From Eutrophocola sp964490145 (lineage in GTDB: Bacteria; Pseudomonadota; Gammaproteobacteria; Pseudomonadales; Pseudohongiellaceae): DNA of 64,000 nucleotides. Location: positions 1-64,000 of the forward strand of contig CAZBBS010000003.1 in NCBI GenBank assembly GCA_964490145.1, given 5' to 3'. Of this stretch, positions 1 through 8,223 are shown piece by piece (within the stretch, counting starts at the first letter, position 1; each line of letters begins with the position of its first letter). The position numbers and the translations under genes are program-made. Under the pieces are notes generated by a model. The model searched no databases. It saw only the letters and a list, made by a program, of their open reading frames with translations, and was not told the DNA's origin.

Positions 1-1911
1 AATGGCCAGTACACCACCGGCTACCAGGGAACCTGCCAGGATACCGGCAACAGCCTGAACCCCAAACAGGAAACCAACCACCAGCGGGGTACCCATGATC
101 AGGACACCGGGGGCAATCATTTCACGCAGGGCAGCCTGGGTGGAAATAGCCACACACTGGCCGTACTGCGGACGACCCTGGCCTTCCATGATGCCGGGGA
201 TTTCGCGGAACTGGCGACGCACTTCCTCGATCATGTCATAAGCGGCAGCTCCGACAGACTTCATGGTCATGGCAGAGAACAGGAAAGGCAGGATGGCACC
301 GATGAACAGGCTGGTGAATACCACGGGATCAAGCAGATTGATGGTGGCAATCAGGCTGTAGTCTTCGCCGTTAACTTCCTTGAGCAGGTTGTCGGACGCT
401 GTCAGGAAGCCGCCGAACAGGGCCAGGGAGGTCAGGATGGCAGCACCAATGGCAAAGCCCTTGCCGATAGCGGCAGTGGTGTTGCCGGCAGAGTCCAGAA
501 TGTCAGTACGACGACGTACTTCCTTGTCCAGGCCAACCATTTCAGCCACACCGCCGGCGTTGTCGGCAACAGGGCCGTAAGCGTCGATGGACAGGGCGAT
601 ACACAGGGTACCCAGCATGCCCAGGGAGGCAATGGCGATACCGTACATGTCGGCCAGCTGCCAGGAAACGAAGATGCTGATGGCGATGGCCAGGTAAGGC
701 AGAACAGTGGATTTGTAACCCAGGGCCAGACCAAAAATGATGTTGGTAGCGGCACCGGTTTCACAGGATTTGGCAATGTCTCTAACCGGCTGGTACTGAT
801 CAGAGGTGTAGTACTCGGTCAGCAGACCCACAGCCAGGCCGGAAATCAGCCCGGACAGGAAGCACCAGTAAACACCCATGCCGGTGTATTCGTTGCCATT
901 GATCACAAATGTTTCTGGCACCATGGCTGCAGTCACGAAATACATCACAACGGCCATGATGGCGCTGGAAATCATCAGCAGTTTTTTCAGGGCAGGAGCT
1001 ACCTGGTCTTCAGTGTGAACATTGACCAGCAGTTTGGTCACCAGGCTGACAGGAATACCCACAGCAGTGATCATGATCGGATAGAGCATGGCGTTCAGAT
1101 CATCAGCAAAAGCCAGTGCGCTGATGACCAGGGCGGCACAGGTGGATTCCGCACAGGAACCGAACAGGTCGGCTCCCATACCGGCCACGTCACCGACGTT
1201 GTCACCCACGTTGTCTGCGATAACCGCCGGGTTGCGGGGGTCGTCTTCCGGAATACCTTTTTCTACCTTGCCCACCAGATCAGCGCCTACGTCAGCAGCC
1301 TTGGTGAAGATGCCACCGCCCACACGGGCAAACAGGGCAATGGAGGAACCGCCCAGACCGAAGCCGGCAATGATTTCCATGGCCACGTTGTTCGGCATGT
1401 CTTCAGGTAGTACAGCACCCATGAACAGGAAGATCAGGATCAGACCCAGAGTGGCCAGACCAACCAGGGCAAACCCCATAACCGCCCCGGAGTTCAGCGC
1501 CACGCGGAAGGCATCACCTATATTGTTACGGGCGGATACCGTGGTACGGGCATTACCGGCAGTGGCAACCTTCATGCCGATATAACCGGAAATAATGGAG
1601 ATCAGGGCACCAAACAGGAAAGCGCCTGCAGTCCAGATCCCTTCGCGGACATTTTCAGTGTGATGATCATCAATCAGCAGGGCGATGACCACGGCAAAAG
1701 CCACCATGAAAATGGTCAGTACCTTGTATTCCTGTTTCAGGAAGGCCATGGCACCTTCAGCGATTGCGCCATGGATGGCTTTCAGACGATCACTTTCTTC
1801 CTTGTCCAGGCCCAGGTCCAGGGGGATACTGGTCACTTTCTTCATGTAGAAAAAAGCGACGCCAAGGCCAAACAGGGCCAGCAGGATTATCAGGATAGTA
1901 GCGGCAGACAT
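1..1911 (-). CDS. hppA: Membrane-bound ion-pumping pyrophosphatase (3' end cut by window)
   Basis: Integral membrane pump that couples PPi hydrolysis to H+ or Na+ export. The reverse strand encodes about 637 residues from the ATG at 1911, with a GGGAGAG ribosome site just upstream. Family motifs are clear: GGGIFTKAADVGADLVGKVE and DNVGDNVGDVAGMGADLFGS for the PPi/Mg site. The motif GNTTAAIGKGFAIGAA has Ala where K+-independent pumps carry Lys (GNTTKA), so this belongs to the K+-dependent subfamily. Whether H+ or Na+ is pumped cannot be decided. The family is usually 660-690 residues, so only a short C-terminal piece lies outside the window. Confidence 0.95.
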   Translation of the reverse strand, partial: MSAATILIILLALFGLGVAFFYMKKVTSIPLDLGLDKEESDRLKAIHGAIAEGAMAFLKQEYKVLTIFMVAFAVVIALLIDDHHTENVREGIWTAGAFLFGALISIISGYIGMKVATAGNARTTVSARNNIGDAFRVALNSGAVMGFALVGLATLGLILIFLFMGAVLPEDMPNNVAMEIIAGFGLGGSSIALFARVGGGIFTKAADVGADLVGKVEKGIPEDDPRNPAVIADNVGDNVGDVAGMGADLFGSCAESTCAALVISALAFADDLNAMLYPIMITAVGIPVSLVTKLLVNVHTEDQVAPALKKLLMISSAIMAVVMYFVTAAMVPETFVINGNEYTGMGVYWCFLSGLISGLAVGLLTEYYTSDQYQPVRDIAKSCETGAATNIIFGLALGYKSTVLPYLAIAISIFVSWQLADMYGIAIASLGMLGTLCIALSIDAYGPVADNAGGVAEMVGLDKEVRRRTDILDSAGNTTAAIGKGFAIGAAILTSLALFGGFLTASDNLLKEVNGEDYSLIATINLLDPVVFTSLFIGAILPFLFSAMTMKSVGAAAYDMIEEVRRQFREIPGIMEGQGRPQYGQCVAISTQAALREMIAPGVLIMGTPLVVGFLFGVQAVAGILAGSLVAGGVLAI

Positions 1912-2058
1912 TCGGGTCTCTCCCTCATCGTTACTTGTTATGGTTATGGGTGTAAAAAATCCGCGCACTTTACCATAAGGCAGGTCGCAAACAAAGGGAC
2001 TTTGCGTATTTCCTGAGGTGCATGGGACGGCCCTGGGCATGGGCCAGGGCCATCTGGT

Positions 2059-2262
2059 TCAGGATCTGGACGGAGGCTTCTTGAACAGCTTTTTCAGTCG
2101 TTCGGCAGCCCTGGACTTGGGCTCTGCTGCCCGGCGGGCAGCAGCGAATCGCTGCTGAAGCCCGGCGGCCTTGGCGTCTCGCCGGGCATCCCGGCGTTTG
2201 TCTGCCTGATTGCCAGCCCCGCCAAAATCAATGATTTCACCGGATTTCTTGTCGCTGGTCAT
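2059..2262 (-). CDS. Small basic protein of unknown function
   Basis: A 67-residue protein rich in Arg, Ala and Lys (begins MTSDKKSGEIIDFGG; centre QADKRRDARRDAKAAG). I chose the internal ATG at 2262 because the longer frame would run back into the lipoprotein gene that ends at 2279; the two genes are 16 bp apart and probably cotranscribed. The EIIDF start followed by an Arg/Ala-rich helix vaguely recalls small DUF4169-type proteins, but I cannot confirm that. No membrane segment or signal peptide is visible. Function unknown. Confidence 0.5.
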   Translation of the reverse strand: MTSDKKSGEIIDFGGAGNQADKRRDARRDAKAAGLQQRFAAARRAAEPKSRAAERLKKLFKKPPSRS

Positions 2263-2278
2263 TATTATTTTGTTCCCT

Positions 2279-2908
2279 TCAGGGGGTGCCCAGCAGGGAT
2301 TCTGCCTGGCGATTAAGGCTGTCCACCTCGTCAGCGAGAGCTTCAAGACGGGCGGTAGCCAGTTCTTCCAGGGGCTGCCCTGTTGCTGGATCCGTATTGT
2401 TGTACTTTTCTTCCTCTGCCATCAGGGCATCGGTCAACTCTTCAGCAGCGCTAACGGCCTGCCTGAGCACGGCATTGGCTGCTTCCAGGTTTTCTGTTTC
2501 CGACTCATTGGCAGCAATTTTTGCCTGAAGCTCCTCAATCCGCGTTTTCTGGGCTTCGACTATGCGGGCCTGTTCTGCCGCACGTCTTTCTGCCAGCTGC
2601 CGCTGACGCTCAGCCTCACGTCTGGCAACCTCCTGTTCCTCACGCTCACGGGCCAGGCGTTCCTGTTCGGCTCTTTCCTCAGCTGCACGGGCTTCCGCGA
2701 GACGACGCTCTTCGGCCAGTCTGGCCTGCTCCTGTGCACGTGCCTGCTCTTCGGCCTCTGCCTGCTGCTGTATTGCAGCTTCCTGCATGGCTGCAGAGTC
2801 TTGGTTTGATGAACTGGCAGGTGAGTAAATGGTCTGTGACCCGGTGCTGCCACAAGCAGTAAGCACCAGAACGGTAATCAACAGTCCAACGCTTCTGAAG
2901 ACTTGCAT
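2279..2908 (-). CDS. Coiled-coil lipoprotein
   Basis: Predicted envelope lipoprotein of about 209 residues. The N-terminus MQVFRSVGLLITVLVLTAC is a signal peptide with a VLTAC lipobox, followed by a Ser/Gln-rich linker and a long alternating Glu/Ala/Arg/Gln stretch (roughly residues 45-160) typical of a continuous coiled coil. I prefer the ATG at 2908, preceded by GAGGATAGGG, over one six codons upstream. It resembles periplasmic TolA-like or DUF4398-type helical lipoproteins in composition only. It is transcribed divergently from the gene at 3031 and is followed by the small basic protein. Exact role unknown. Confidence 0.75.
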   Translation of the reverse strand: MQVFRSVGLLITVLVLTACGSTGSQTIYSPASSSNQDSAAMQEAAIQQQAEAEEQARAQEQARLAEERRLAEARAAEERAEQERLAREREEQEVARREAERQRQLAERRAAEQARIVEAQKTRIEELQAKIAANESETENLEAANAVLRQAVSAAEELTDALMAEEEKYNNTDPATGQPLEELATARLEALADEVDSLNRQAESLLGTP

Positions 2909-3030
2909 ATTCCCTATCCTCGGCATGTAAGTTTTCCGGTCTTTGACCTGAGCTTAACAACTCCCTGTAACACCATGAAAAAACAGGGAATCCAGGCACC
3001 ATTCTCTGGATAAGAACCGGTGTTTGCGCC

Positions 3031-4422
3031 ATGATAACGCATAATGATCAAATTAAGGAGCCTGTAACCGGTAAAGCTGTGAGCCAGTCCCGGTATTCTT
3101 TAACAGACCCAAATATGCGAATTCTGGATACCCTTCTGAGCAGTGTCGTGACCTGTATGACGTCCCTGCCCCTGATCCTGGTGCTGTTGACCCTGCAGCG
3201 CAGCCCGGCTGTACCCCAGAATCCTCCACTGGACCAGAAACAGATCAGCGAGGTTCAGCAGCTACTCATTGACCATGATCCCCGGCAGCTTCTGGCCAGC
3301 GAGTTCCAGGAAGTCCGTCTTAGTGAACAGGAGCTCAATGCCCTGATCACCTATATCAAGAACAGCAACCCCGTGCTGAAGTCAGTCAACATCCACAATG
3401 ATCTTATCCAGGACGGCATTGTACTGGGCTTGAGCGTCCCGGTTGAATTGCTTGGTTTTACCAGTTATTTCAACCTGATCCTGCATCTCGATCTGAATGA
3501 CGATTCACTTGCCATCAACCAGGTGGATGCCGGTGCACTCACATTACCATCAAGGCTGCTGACCCCCATCGGGCATTACCTGAAGAACCGCTTTGCTGAG
3601 GACAACAATTTCCAGCTGCTGGCTTCATTCATGAGCTCCCTGCATTTTCGTTTTATCGAGGAAGAGCGAATCGCCATCATCCTGGACTGGCAGGAAAGCA
3701 ATCTTGACCAGCTCGGCGATCAGGCCCGACAGGTTTTTGTCAGTACACGTGAAGCAGAACGTCTGCAGCATTACCACGAAACCCTTGTGACCACCCTGGC
3801 TGCTGTGCCAACAGGAGTTCGCCGCATCAGTCTGGCAGAACTGCTGCGCCCGCTGTTCCTGCAGGCTTCCATCAACAGTGCCGGGAGCAGCAATCCCGCT
3901 TCTGAAAACCGGGCCGCCCTGATTGTCCTGAGCGCCTACCTCACCGAGGCCAATCTGGCACGCTTGACCGGCAGTGAAATTGAGCTGTCCACGCCCAGGC
4001 GCCTGCGTGTCGTCATCGAATCCCGGGAAGACTTGCCAAGACATGTCATCAGCTCAGCGGCGATTGCCGCTTCTGCCGGTGCGTCCATGGCCGAGGTGCT
4101 CTCCATCTACAAGGAGGTCCATGATGCCCGCTACCGGACCGGGTTCAGTTTTACCGACATTGCCGCCAACCAGGCCGGCGCCCTGCTGGGCACGCTTTCC
4201 AGCCGCTCCGACCGCGACGCGCTGCTTTTCCAGGCCCAGATGCAGAATCTGGATACTGAAGCAGCCTTCCTTCCCCTATTAGGCACCTATGACGGCATGA
4301 CGGAAGAAGAGTTCGTTGAACAGTACGGCAGTCGGGACTCTGACGCCTATCGACAGAAAATCACCGACATCACTGACAGCATCCTTGCCCAACCTTTTTA
4401 CCAGCCCTTTGCAGCGCTCTAG
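3031..4422 (+). CDS. Membrane-anchored protein of unknown function
   Basis: A 463-residue protein with one hydrophobic segment near residues 35-55 (SSVVTCMTSLPLILVLLTLQ) and a long, mostly hydrophilic remainder, so probably anchored in the inner membrane with a periplasmic body. An in-frame ATG at 3115 (MRILDTLLSS) would leave the anchor at the N-terminus and is an equally good start; neither has a strong ribosome site. I recognise no catalytic motif or named domain. It ends 7 bp before a DksA-like gene and may be cotranscribed with it. Confidence 0.7.
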   Translation: MITHNDQIKEPVTGKAVSQSRYSLTDPNMRILDTLLSSVVTCMTSLPLILVLLTLQRSPAVPQNPPLDQKQISEVQQLLIDHDPRQLLASEFQEVRLSEQELNALITYIKNSNPVLKSVNIHNDLIQDGIVLGLSVPVELLGFTSYFNLILHLDLNDDSLAINQVDAGALTLPSRLLTPIGHYLKNRFAEDNNFQLLASFMSSLHFRFIEEERIAIILDWQESNLDQLGDQARQVFVSTREAERLQHYHETLVTTLAAVPTGVRRISLAELLRPLFLQASINSAGSSNPASENRAALIVLSAYLTEANLARLTGSEIELSTPRRLRVVIESREDLPRHVISSAAIAASAGASMAEVLSIYKEVHDARYRTGFSFTDIAANQAGALLGTLSSRSDRDALLFQAQMQNLDTEAAFLPLLGTYDGMTEEEFVEQYGSRDSDAYRQKITDITDSILAQPFYQPFAAL

Positions 4423-4429
4423 CAACGTC

Positions 4430-4798
4430 ATGACTGAACTCACCCAGACCCAGCTTGATCAGTTTTTCGAAAAACTCAAAACCCTTCAGGGGGAACTCCA
4501 GGCACAATATTCTGCGGGTCGAAAATCCACAGACACTGTCGTGCTCGACCAGAGCATGGTCGGTCGATTGTCGCGAATGGATGCCCTGCAGCAGCAAAGC
4601 ATGGCACAGTCCACCCAGCGGCATGTGGAACAGCGCCTCAGAGGTGTTAATCTCGCACTGGCCAAATTCGACAGCGGGGATTACGGCTATTGTGAATCCT
4701 GTGGTGGAGACATCGACCCTCAGCGCCTGACGGCTCAACCGGAAGCCAGCTGTTGTTTTGCTTGTCAAAGCCAGCAGGAGTATTATCCGCAGTCCTGA
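4430..4798 (+). CDS. TraR/DksA-family zinc-finger protein (short DksA paralogue)
   Basis: A 122-residue protein with an N-terminal coiled coil (about 5-80) and a C-terminal zinc finger, CESC at 88-91 and CFAC at 109-112, with an extra Cys at 108. The family binds the RNA polymerase secondary channel. The ATG at 4430 fits the family length; upstream codons in this frame overlap the preceding gene. A full DksA is encoded at 7.5-8.2 kb, so this is a second, smaller paralogue. The coiled-coil tip lacks an obvious DksA-like Asp pair, so ppGpp-type function is uncertain. Confidence 0.85.
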   Translation: MTELTQTQLDQFFEKLKTLQGELQAQYSAGRKSTDTVVLDQSMVGRLSRMDALQQQSMAQSTQRHVEQRLRGVNLALAKFDSGDYGYCESCGGDIDPQRLTAQPEASCCFACQSQQEYYPQS

Positions 4799-4836
4799 AA
4801 AATCCGGGACTTTTTCACCTCAACCAGACCACGATT

Positions 4837-6072
4837 ATGAGCAAGAAAAACGGGTTCACCACCACCGCACTGCATTCCGACCGGGAAGGCAATCCAGAGC
4901 ATGGCGTCCTGCACAAACCGGTACACCCATCAGTAGCCTATGCCTATGATGATGCCAGGGAACTGGCTGAGGTATTCCAGAACAAGCGCAAGGGTTATGC
5001 CTATGGCCGTCAGAACAATCCGACCATTGAGGCGCTGTCCCAGAAAATAACCCGATTGGAAAACGGCATGGCAACCGTTCTGTTTGCCACCGGCATGGCA
5101 GCGATAGGATCGACCCTGCTGGCCCTGCTGCGTCAGGGCGACCATATCGTGTCCAGCGCCTTTTTGTTTGGCAACACCAACTCGCTGTTCAACACCCTGA
5201 AGGATCTGAGTATAGAAGTGACCTTTGTTGATGCCACGGATGCTGCAAATGTTGACGCGGCTATCCAGAACAACACACGCCTGGTTTTTGTGGAAACCAT
5301 CGCCAATCCCGTTACCCAGGTGGCAGACCTGGAAGGCATCGGTGCGTTGTGTGAAAAACACAACCTGGTCTATTTTGTGGATAACACTGTCACCTCTCCC
5401 TGGCTGTTCCAGCCTGCCGACGTGAAAGCCAGCCTGGTGATCAATTCACTGACCAAGTCCATTGGCGGCCACGGCAATGCCCTGGGCGGCAGCGTAACCG
5501 ACACTGGCCTTTATGACTGGACCGGCTATCCGAACATCTTTGAAAATTACAAAGCCCTGGACCCGTCCCAATGGGGGATTACCCAGATCCGCAAAAAAGG
5601 ACTGCGCGACTTTGGCGCCTCCCTGGGACCGGAAGCCGCCCACCACCTGTCAGTGGGTAGCGACACCCTGAGCCTGCGCCTGGATAAAGCCAGCACCAAT
5701 GCCCTGGCCCTGGCGCAATTCTGTGACGCCCACCCCAAGGTACGGAAGGTGTTTTATCCAGGACTACCCTCTCACCCCCAGCATGAACGAGCCGGAAAAC
5801 TGTTCCGCAGCTTCAGCTACCTGCTCAGCATAGAACTGGATGACGCCATCGACTGTTTTGACTTTCTCAATGCACTGCAACTGGTGTTTTCCTCCAGCCA
5901 CCTTGGTGACAACCGCACACTGGGCATTCCCGTGGCGCACACCATCTACTATGAAATGGGCGCTGAACGCCGCGCCTCCATGGGCGTGGCAGATTCCATG
6001 ATCCGCCTGTCTGTGGGCATAGAAGATACCGAAGACCTGCTGGCAGATTTCGAACAGGCCCTGTCCCGCTGA
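4837..6072 (+). CDS. Cys/Met-metabolism PLP-dependent enzyme (cystathionine gamma-synthase family)
   Basis: A 411-residue fold-type I PLP enzyme of the transsulfuration family. Visible motifs are YGRQNNPTIEALSQKI (substrate/PLP entrance), ATGMAAIGSTLLALL, the Asp in VYFVDNTVTSPW, and the Schiff-base Lys in SLTKSIGGHGN. The ATG at 4837 matches the usual start (MSKKNGFTTTALHSDR). Family members make or cleave C-S bonds in homoserine, cysteine and methionine metabolism; sequence alone does not separate gamma-synthase, sulfhydrylase and lyase activities. It is followed 3 bp later by a Rieske protein, so the two are probably cotranscribed. Confidence 0.85.
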   Translation: MSKKNGFTTTALHSDREGNPEHGVLHKPVHPSVAYAYDDARELAEVFQNKRKGYAYGRQNNPTIEALSQKITRLENGMATVLFATGMAAIGSTLLALLRQGDHIVSSAFLFGNTNSLFNTLKDLSIEVTFVDATDAANVDAAIQNNTRLVFVETIANPVTQVADLEGIGALCEKHNLVYFVDNTVTSPWLFQPADVKASLVINSLTKSIGGHGNALGGSVTDTGLYDWTGYPNIFENYKALDPSQWGITQIRKKGLRDFGASLGPEAAHHLSVGSDTLSLRLDKASTNALALAQFCDAHPKVRKVFYPGLPSHPQHERAGKLFRSFSYLLSIELDDAIDCFDFLNALQLVFSSSHLGDNRTLGIPVAHTIYYEMGAERRASMGVADSMIRLSVGIEDTEDLLADFEQALSR

Positions 6073-6075
6073 CCC

Positions 6076-6432
6076 ATGAGCCAGTCCTTTGCGCTGTGCC
6101 ATCGGGATGACATTCCCGAAAGAGGCTCAAAAGGCTTTGAATTTTCCCGCTGGCGGCTTTTTGCGGTTAAAAAAAGAGGCGACATTTTCCTATATGTAAA
6201 CAGCTGCCCTCATGCCGGCATACCACTGGACTGGGAACCTGATAAATTTCTGGATAATGACGGGGCGTTTATCCGCTGCGCCAATCATGGTGCCCTGTTT
6301 GATATCCCGTCAGGCGACTGTGTCCAGGGCCCCTGCCCCGGCCAATCCCTGTGGGCTGTGGAATATCAGGTGACTGACGGCATACTGGAAGTCAGCGAGG
6401 CAGCACTACCGGGATTTCGCGGGCCAGCCTGA
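6076..6432 (+). CDS. Rieske [2Fe-2S] domain protein
   Basis: A 118-residue soluble single-domain Rieske protein. The cluster ligands are in CPHAGIPLDW (Cys-x-His) and CANHGALFDI (Cys-x2-His), spaced as in small NirD-type or ferredoxin-like Rieske proteins. It starts 3 bp after the PLP enzyme. The partner oxygenase or reductase is not in the neighbourhood. Its 3' end overlaps the convergent sfsA gene by 41 bp. Confidence 0.88.
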   Translation: MSQSFALCHRDDIPERGSKGFEFSRWRLFAVKKRGDIFLYVNSCPHAGIPLDWEPDKFLDNDGAFIRCANHGALFDIPSGDCVQGPCPGQSLWAVEYQVTDGILEVSEAALPGFRGPA

Positions 6433-7114
6433 TTTCGGCGGGTCCCATTTTTGCCTGCCAGGCCATGATCTCAACACCAGCCTGTGCTGCCTGCACCAGG
6501 GTTTCGCTGTAAACCGGATCTATGCCTGTTGCCGGAGAAACCTGCTCAATACCCGAGTGCTGTACACAGAAAAAAAGTACTGCCCTGTCACCCTGCTCCG
6601 CAATCATCATCAGTTCCCGCAGATGCTTGCTGCCCCGGGTGGACACTGCATCGGGAAACTGGCCCAGACCATCTCCCAGGCCCAGCGTGACATTCTTGAC
6701 CTCCACATAACACGCCTGCCCGGGATATTCATTGTGATCACTGAGGAGAAAATCTATCCGGCTGTTCTCCTGCCCATACCTGACTTCAGAGCGAACCTGC
6801 CCGTACCCGCAAAGGGCTGGAACCAGACCGCTGGCCAGGGCCTCCCTTACCAGGCTGTTGGCACGGCCCGTATTGATGCCTGCCAGCGCACCACCCTCCA
6901 CTTCTATCAGTTCAAAGGTATGCGGATATTTCCGTGTTTTGCTGCTGGATGTTGAAAACCAGATGCGGCTGCCTGGTGTACTGCAGTTAAGCATGGAGCC
7001 GGTATTCGGGCAGTGAATGGTGAGCTCTCGACCATCATCCAGAGCGATGTCCGCCAGAAAACGTTTGTAGCGTTTAACAAGCCTTGCCTGTTGAAACGGA
7101 GGATCAAATTTCAT
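6392..7114 (-). CDS. sfsA: SfsA family protein (DNA/RNA nuclease, sugar fermentation stimulation)
   Basis: A 240-residue SfsA homologue with the N-terminal OB-like part (RLVKRYKRFLADIALDDGR, HCPNTGSM) and the C-terminal nuclease-like part (SRIDFLLSDH, CYVEVKNVTLG). The Asp in RIDFLL and the ExK in YVEVKNV fit a PD-(D/E)xK-like site. In enterobacteria sfsA sits just upstream of dksA; here it neighbours dksA but in divergent orientation. Length is normal. Confidence 0.93.
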   Translation of the reverse strand: MKFDPPFQQARLVKRYKRFLADIALDDGRELTIHCPNTGSMLNCSTPGSRIWFSTSSSKTRKYPHTFELIEVEGGALAGINTGRANSLVREALASGLVPALCGYGQVRSEVRYGQENSRIDFLLSDHNEYPGQACYVEVKNVTLGLGDGLGQFPDAVSTRGSKHLRELMMIAEQGDRAVLFFCVQHSGIEQVSPATGIDPVYSETLVQAAQAGVEIMAWQAKMGPAEIRLAREIPVVLPR

Positions 7115-7296
7115 GGTTCAGGTGCGCCTTTCATGTCACCTACAACAGCTGGTTGAGATGGCTCAAAATACATGTTTTTTTTATGGAACTGGCTCTGATA
7201 ATCTGTTAGCGTAGCGTGCCTCGAAAATCAGGCAACCCTGAAATTCGAGGATATTCCAATAATTTTTATCTTTTAGATTAGTTTTTGAGACTAGCG

Positions 7297-7349
7297 ATGG
7301 CAACCAAAAAGACACCTGCTAAAACCAAAGCGAAAGCCAAGGCAAAAGC
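7297..7349 (+). CDS. 5' fragment of Lys/Ala-rich N-terminal tail of dksA (runs into gap)
   Basis: The ATG at 7297 opens a short Lys/Ala/Thr-rich stretch (MATKKTPAKTKAKAKAKA) that runs into the assembly gap at 7350. The same composition resumes after the gap and is in frame with DksA, so this is most likely the start of one extended dksA gene. As written, the fragment and the downstream frame differ by one register, but a 100-N gap is a placeholder and carries no frame information. A weak GAG lies about 10 bases upstream. Confidence 0.6.
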
Positions 7350-7449
7350 NNNNNNNNNNNNNNNNNNNNNNNNNNNNNNNNNNNNNNNNNNNNNNNNNNN
7401 NNNNNNNNNNNNNNNNNNNNNNNNNNNNNNNNNNNNNNNNNNNNNNNNN
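7350..7449. other. Assembly gap (100 N)
   Basis: Exactly 100 unknown bases inside a highly repetitive Lys/Ala-coding region. The length looks like a scaffolding placeholder. The flanking repeats probably collapsed or broke the assembly, so the true repeat number is unknown. Confidence 0.98.
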
Positions 7450-7451
7450 CC

Positions 7452-8156
7452 CCAAAAAAGGCCGCTCCCAAAAAAGCAGCGCCCAAAGCCAAGGTAAAAG
7501 CCAAAGCAGCACCTAAAGCCAAGGCAGCCCCAAAAAAAGCGGCGCCCAAAGCCAAAGCTCCAATCAAAGCCAAACCTAAAGCAAAGGCAGCCCCAAAAAA
7601 AGCGGCGCCCAAAGCCAAAGCTCCAATCAAAGCCAAACCTAAAGCAAAGGCAGCCCCTGTTAAGGCTGCTCCCAAGGCAAAACCTGCTCCCAAAAAAGCA
7701 GCACCAAAAGCAACATCAACAAGTATTACGGCAGAAACAAATATGCAGGGTAAGAGTTTTACTCCTTACAAGATGAAACGTGGTGAGGAGTATATGAATG
7801 AGCAACAAAAGGAACATTTCAAGCAAATCCTGCGGAACTGGCGCAACGAACTGATGGAAGAGGTAGACCGTACCGTACACCACATGCAGGACGAAGCAGC
7901 CAACCCGCCAGATCCGGCTGACAGAGCAACACTGGAAGAGGAATTCAGCATTGAGCTGCGCACCCGTGACCGTGAACGCCGCCTGATCAAGAAAATTGAC
8001 AGTACCATTGAGCTGATCGCCAACGATGATTACGGCTGGTGCGACTCCTGTGGTGTCGAAATCGGTATCCGTCGCCTTGAGGCCAGACCGACAGCCAACA
8101 AGTGCATCGACTGCAAGACTCTCGACGAAATCAAGGAAAAGCAACTGGGCGCCTGA
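7452..8156 (+). CDS. dksA: DksA with Lys/Ala/Pro-rich N-terminal extension (5' end in gap)
   Basis: From 7743 the frame encodes a normal DksA: PYKMKRGEEYMNEQQ, coiled coil with EVDRTVHHMQDEAANPPDPADR (the Asp-x2-Asp-Arg tip), RRLIKKID, and the zinc finger CDSCGVEIG...CIDCKT. DksA binds the RNA polymerase secondary channel and potentiates ppGpp. The frame is open without a stop from 7452 to 7743 and encodes about 97 residues of PKKAAPKAKA-type sequence ending in TSTSITAETN. The ATG at 7743 has no ribosome site, so the tail is probably part of the protein. The true start is likely 7297, across the gap. gluQRS follows, as in many relatives. Confidence 0.9.
   Translation, partial: PKKAAPKKAAPKAKVKAKAAPKAKAAPKKAAPKAKAPIKAKPKAKAAPKKAAPKAKAPIKAKPKAKAAPVKAAPKAKPAPKKAAPKATSTSITAETNMQGKSFTPYKMKRGEEYMNEQQKEHFKQILRNWRNELMEEVDRTVHHMQDEAANPPDPADRATLEEEFSIELRTRDRERRLIKKIDSTIELIANDDYGWCDSCGVEIGIRRLEARPTANKCIDCKTLDEIKEKQLGA
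7530..7655 (+). repeat. Two perfect 63-bp tandem repeats within dksA
   Basis: Positions 7530-7592 and 7593-7655 are identical copies of a 21-codon unit rich in Lys, Ala and Pro. The codons are identical as well as the residues, which indicates recent duplication rather than selection on composition alone. More copies may be hidden in the gap. Confidence 0.95.
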
Positions 8157-8223
8157 CATTCAGGACTGGAACCGGAGGAGGCATGACCAGCTCTTATGCC
8201 TCACCCGGTTCCCGGGTCAGCCA

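Noticed and set aside
1015..1585. Plus-strand frames within the pyrophosphatase gene
   Set aside because: They are complements of strong pyrophosphatase motifs and show no family resemblance.
7530..7655. Tandem repeats as a possible CRISPR array
   Set aside because: The units abut directly without spacers and are in frame with dksA.
7319..7693. Long minus-strand Ala/Gly/Leu-rich open frame over the gap
   Set aside because: It is the complement of the Lys/Ala repeat region and contains only low-complexity sequence; the plus frame joins DksA.
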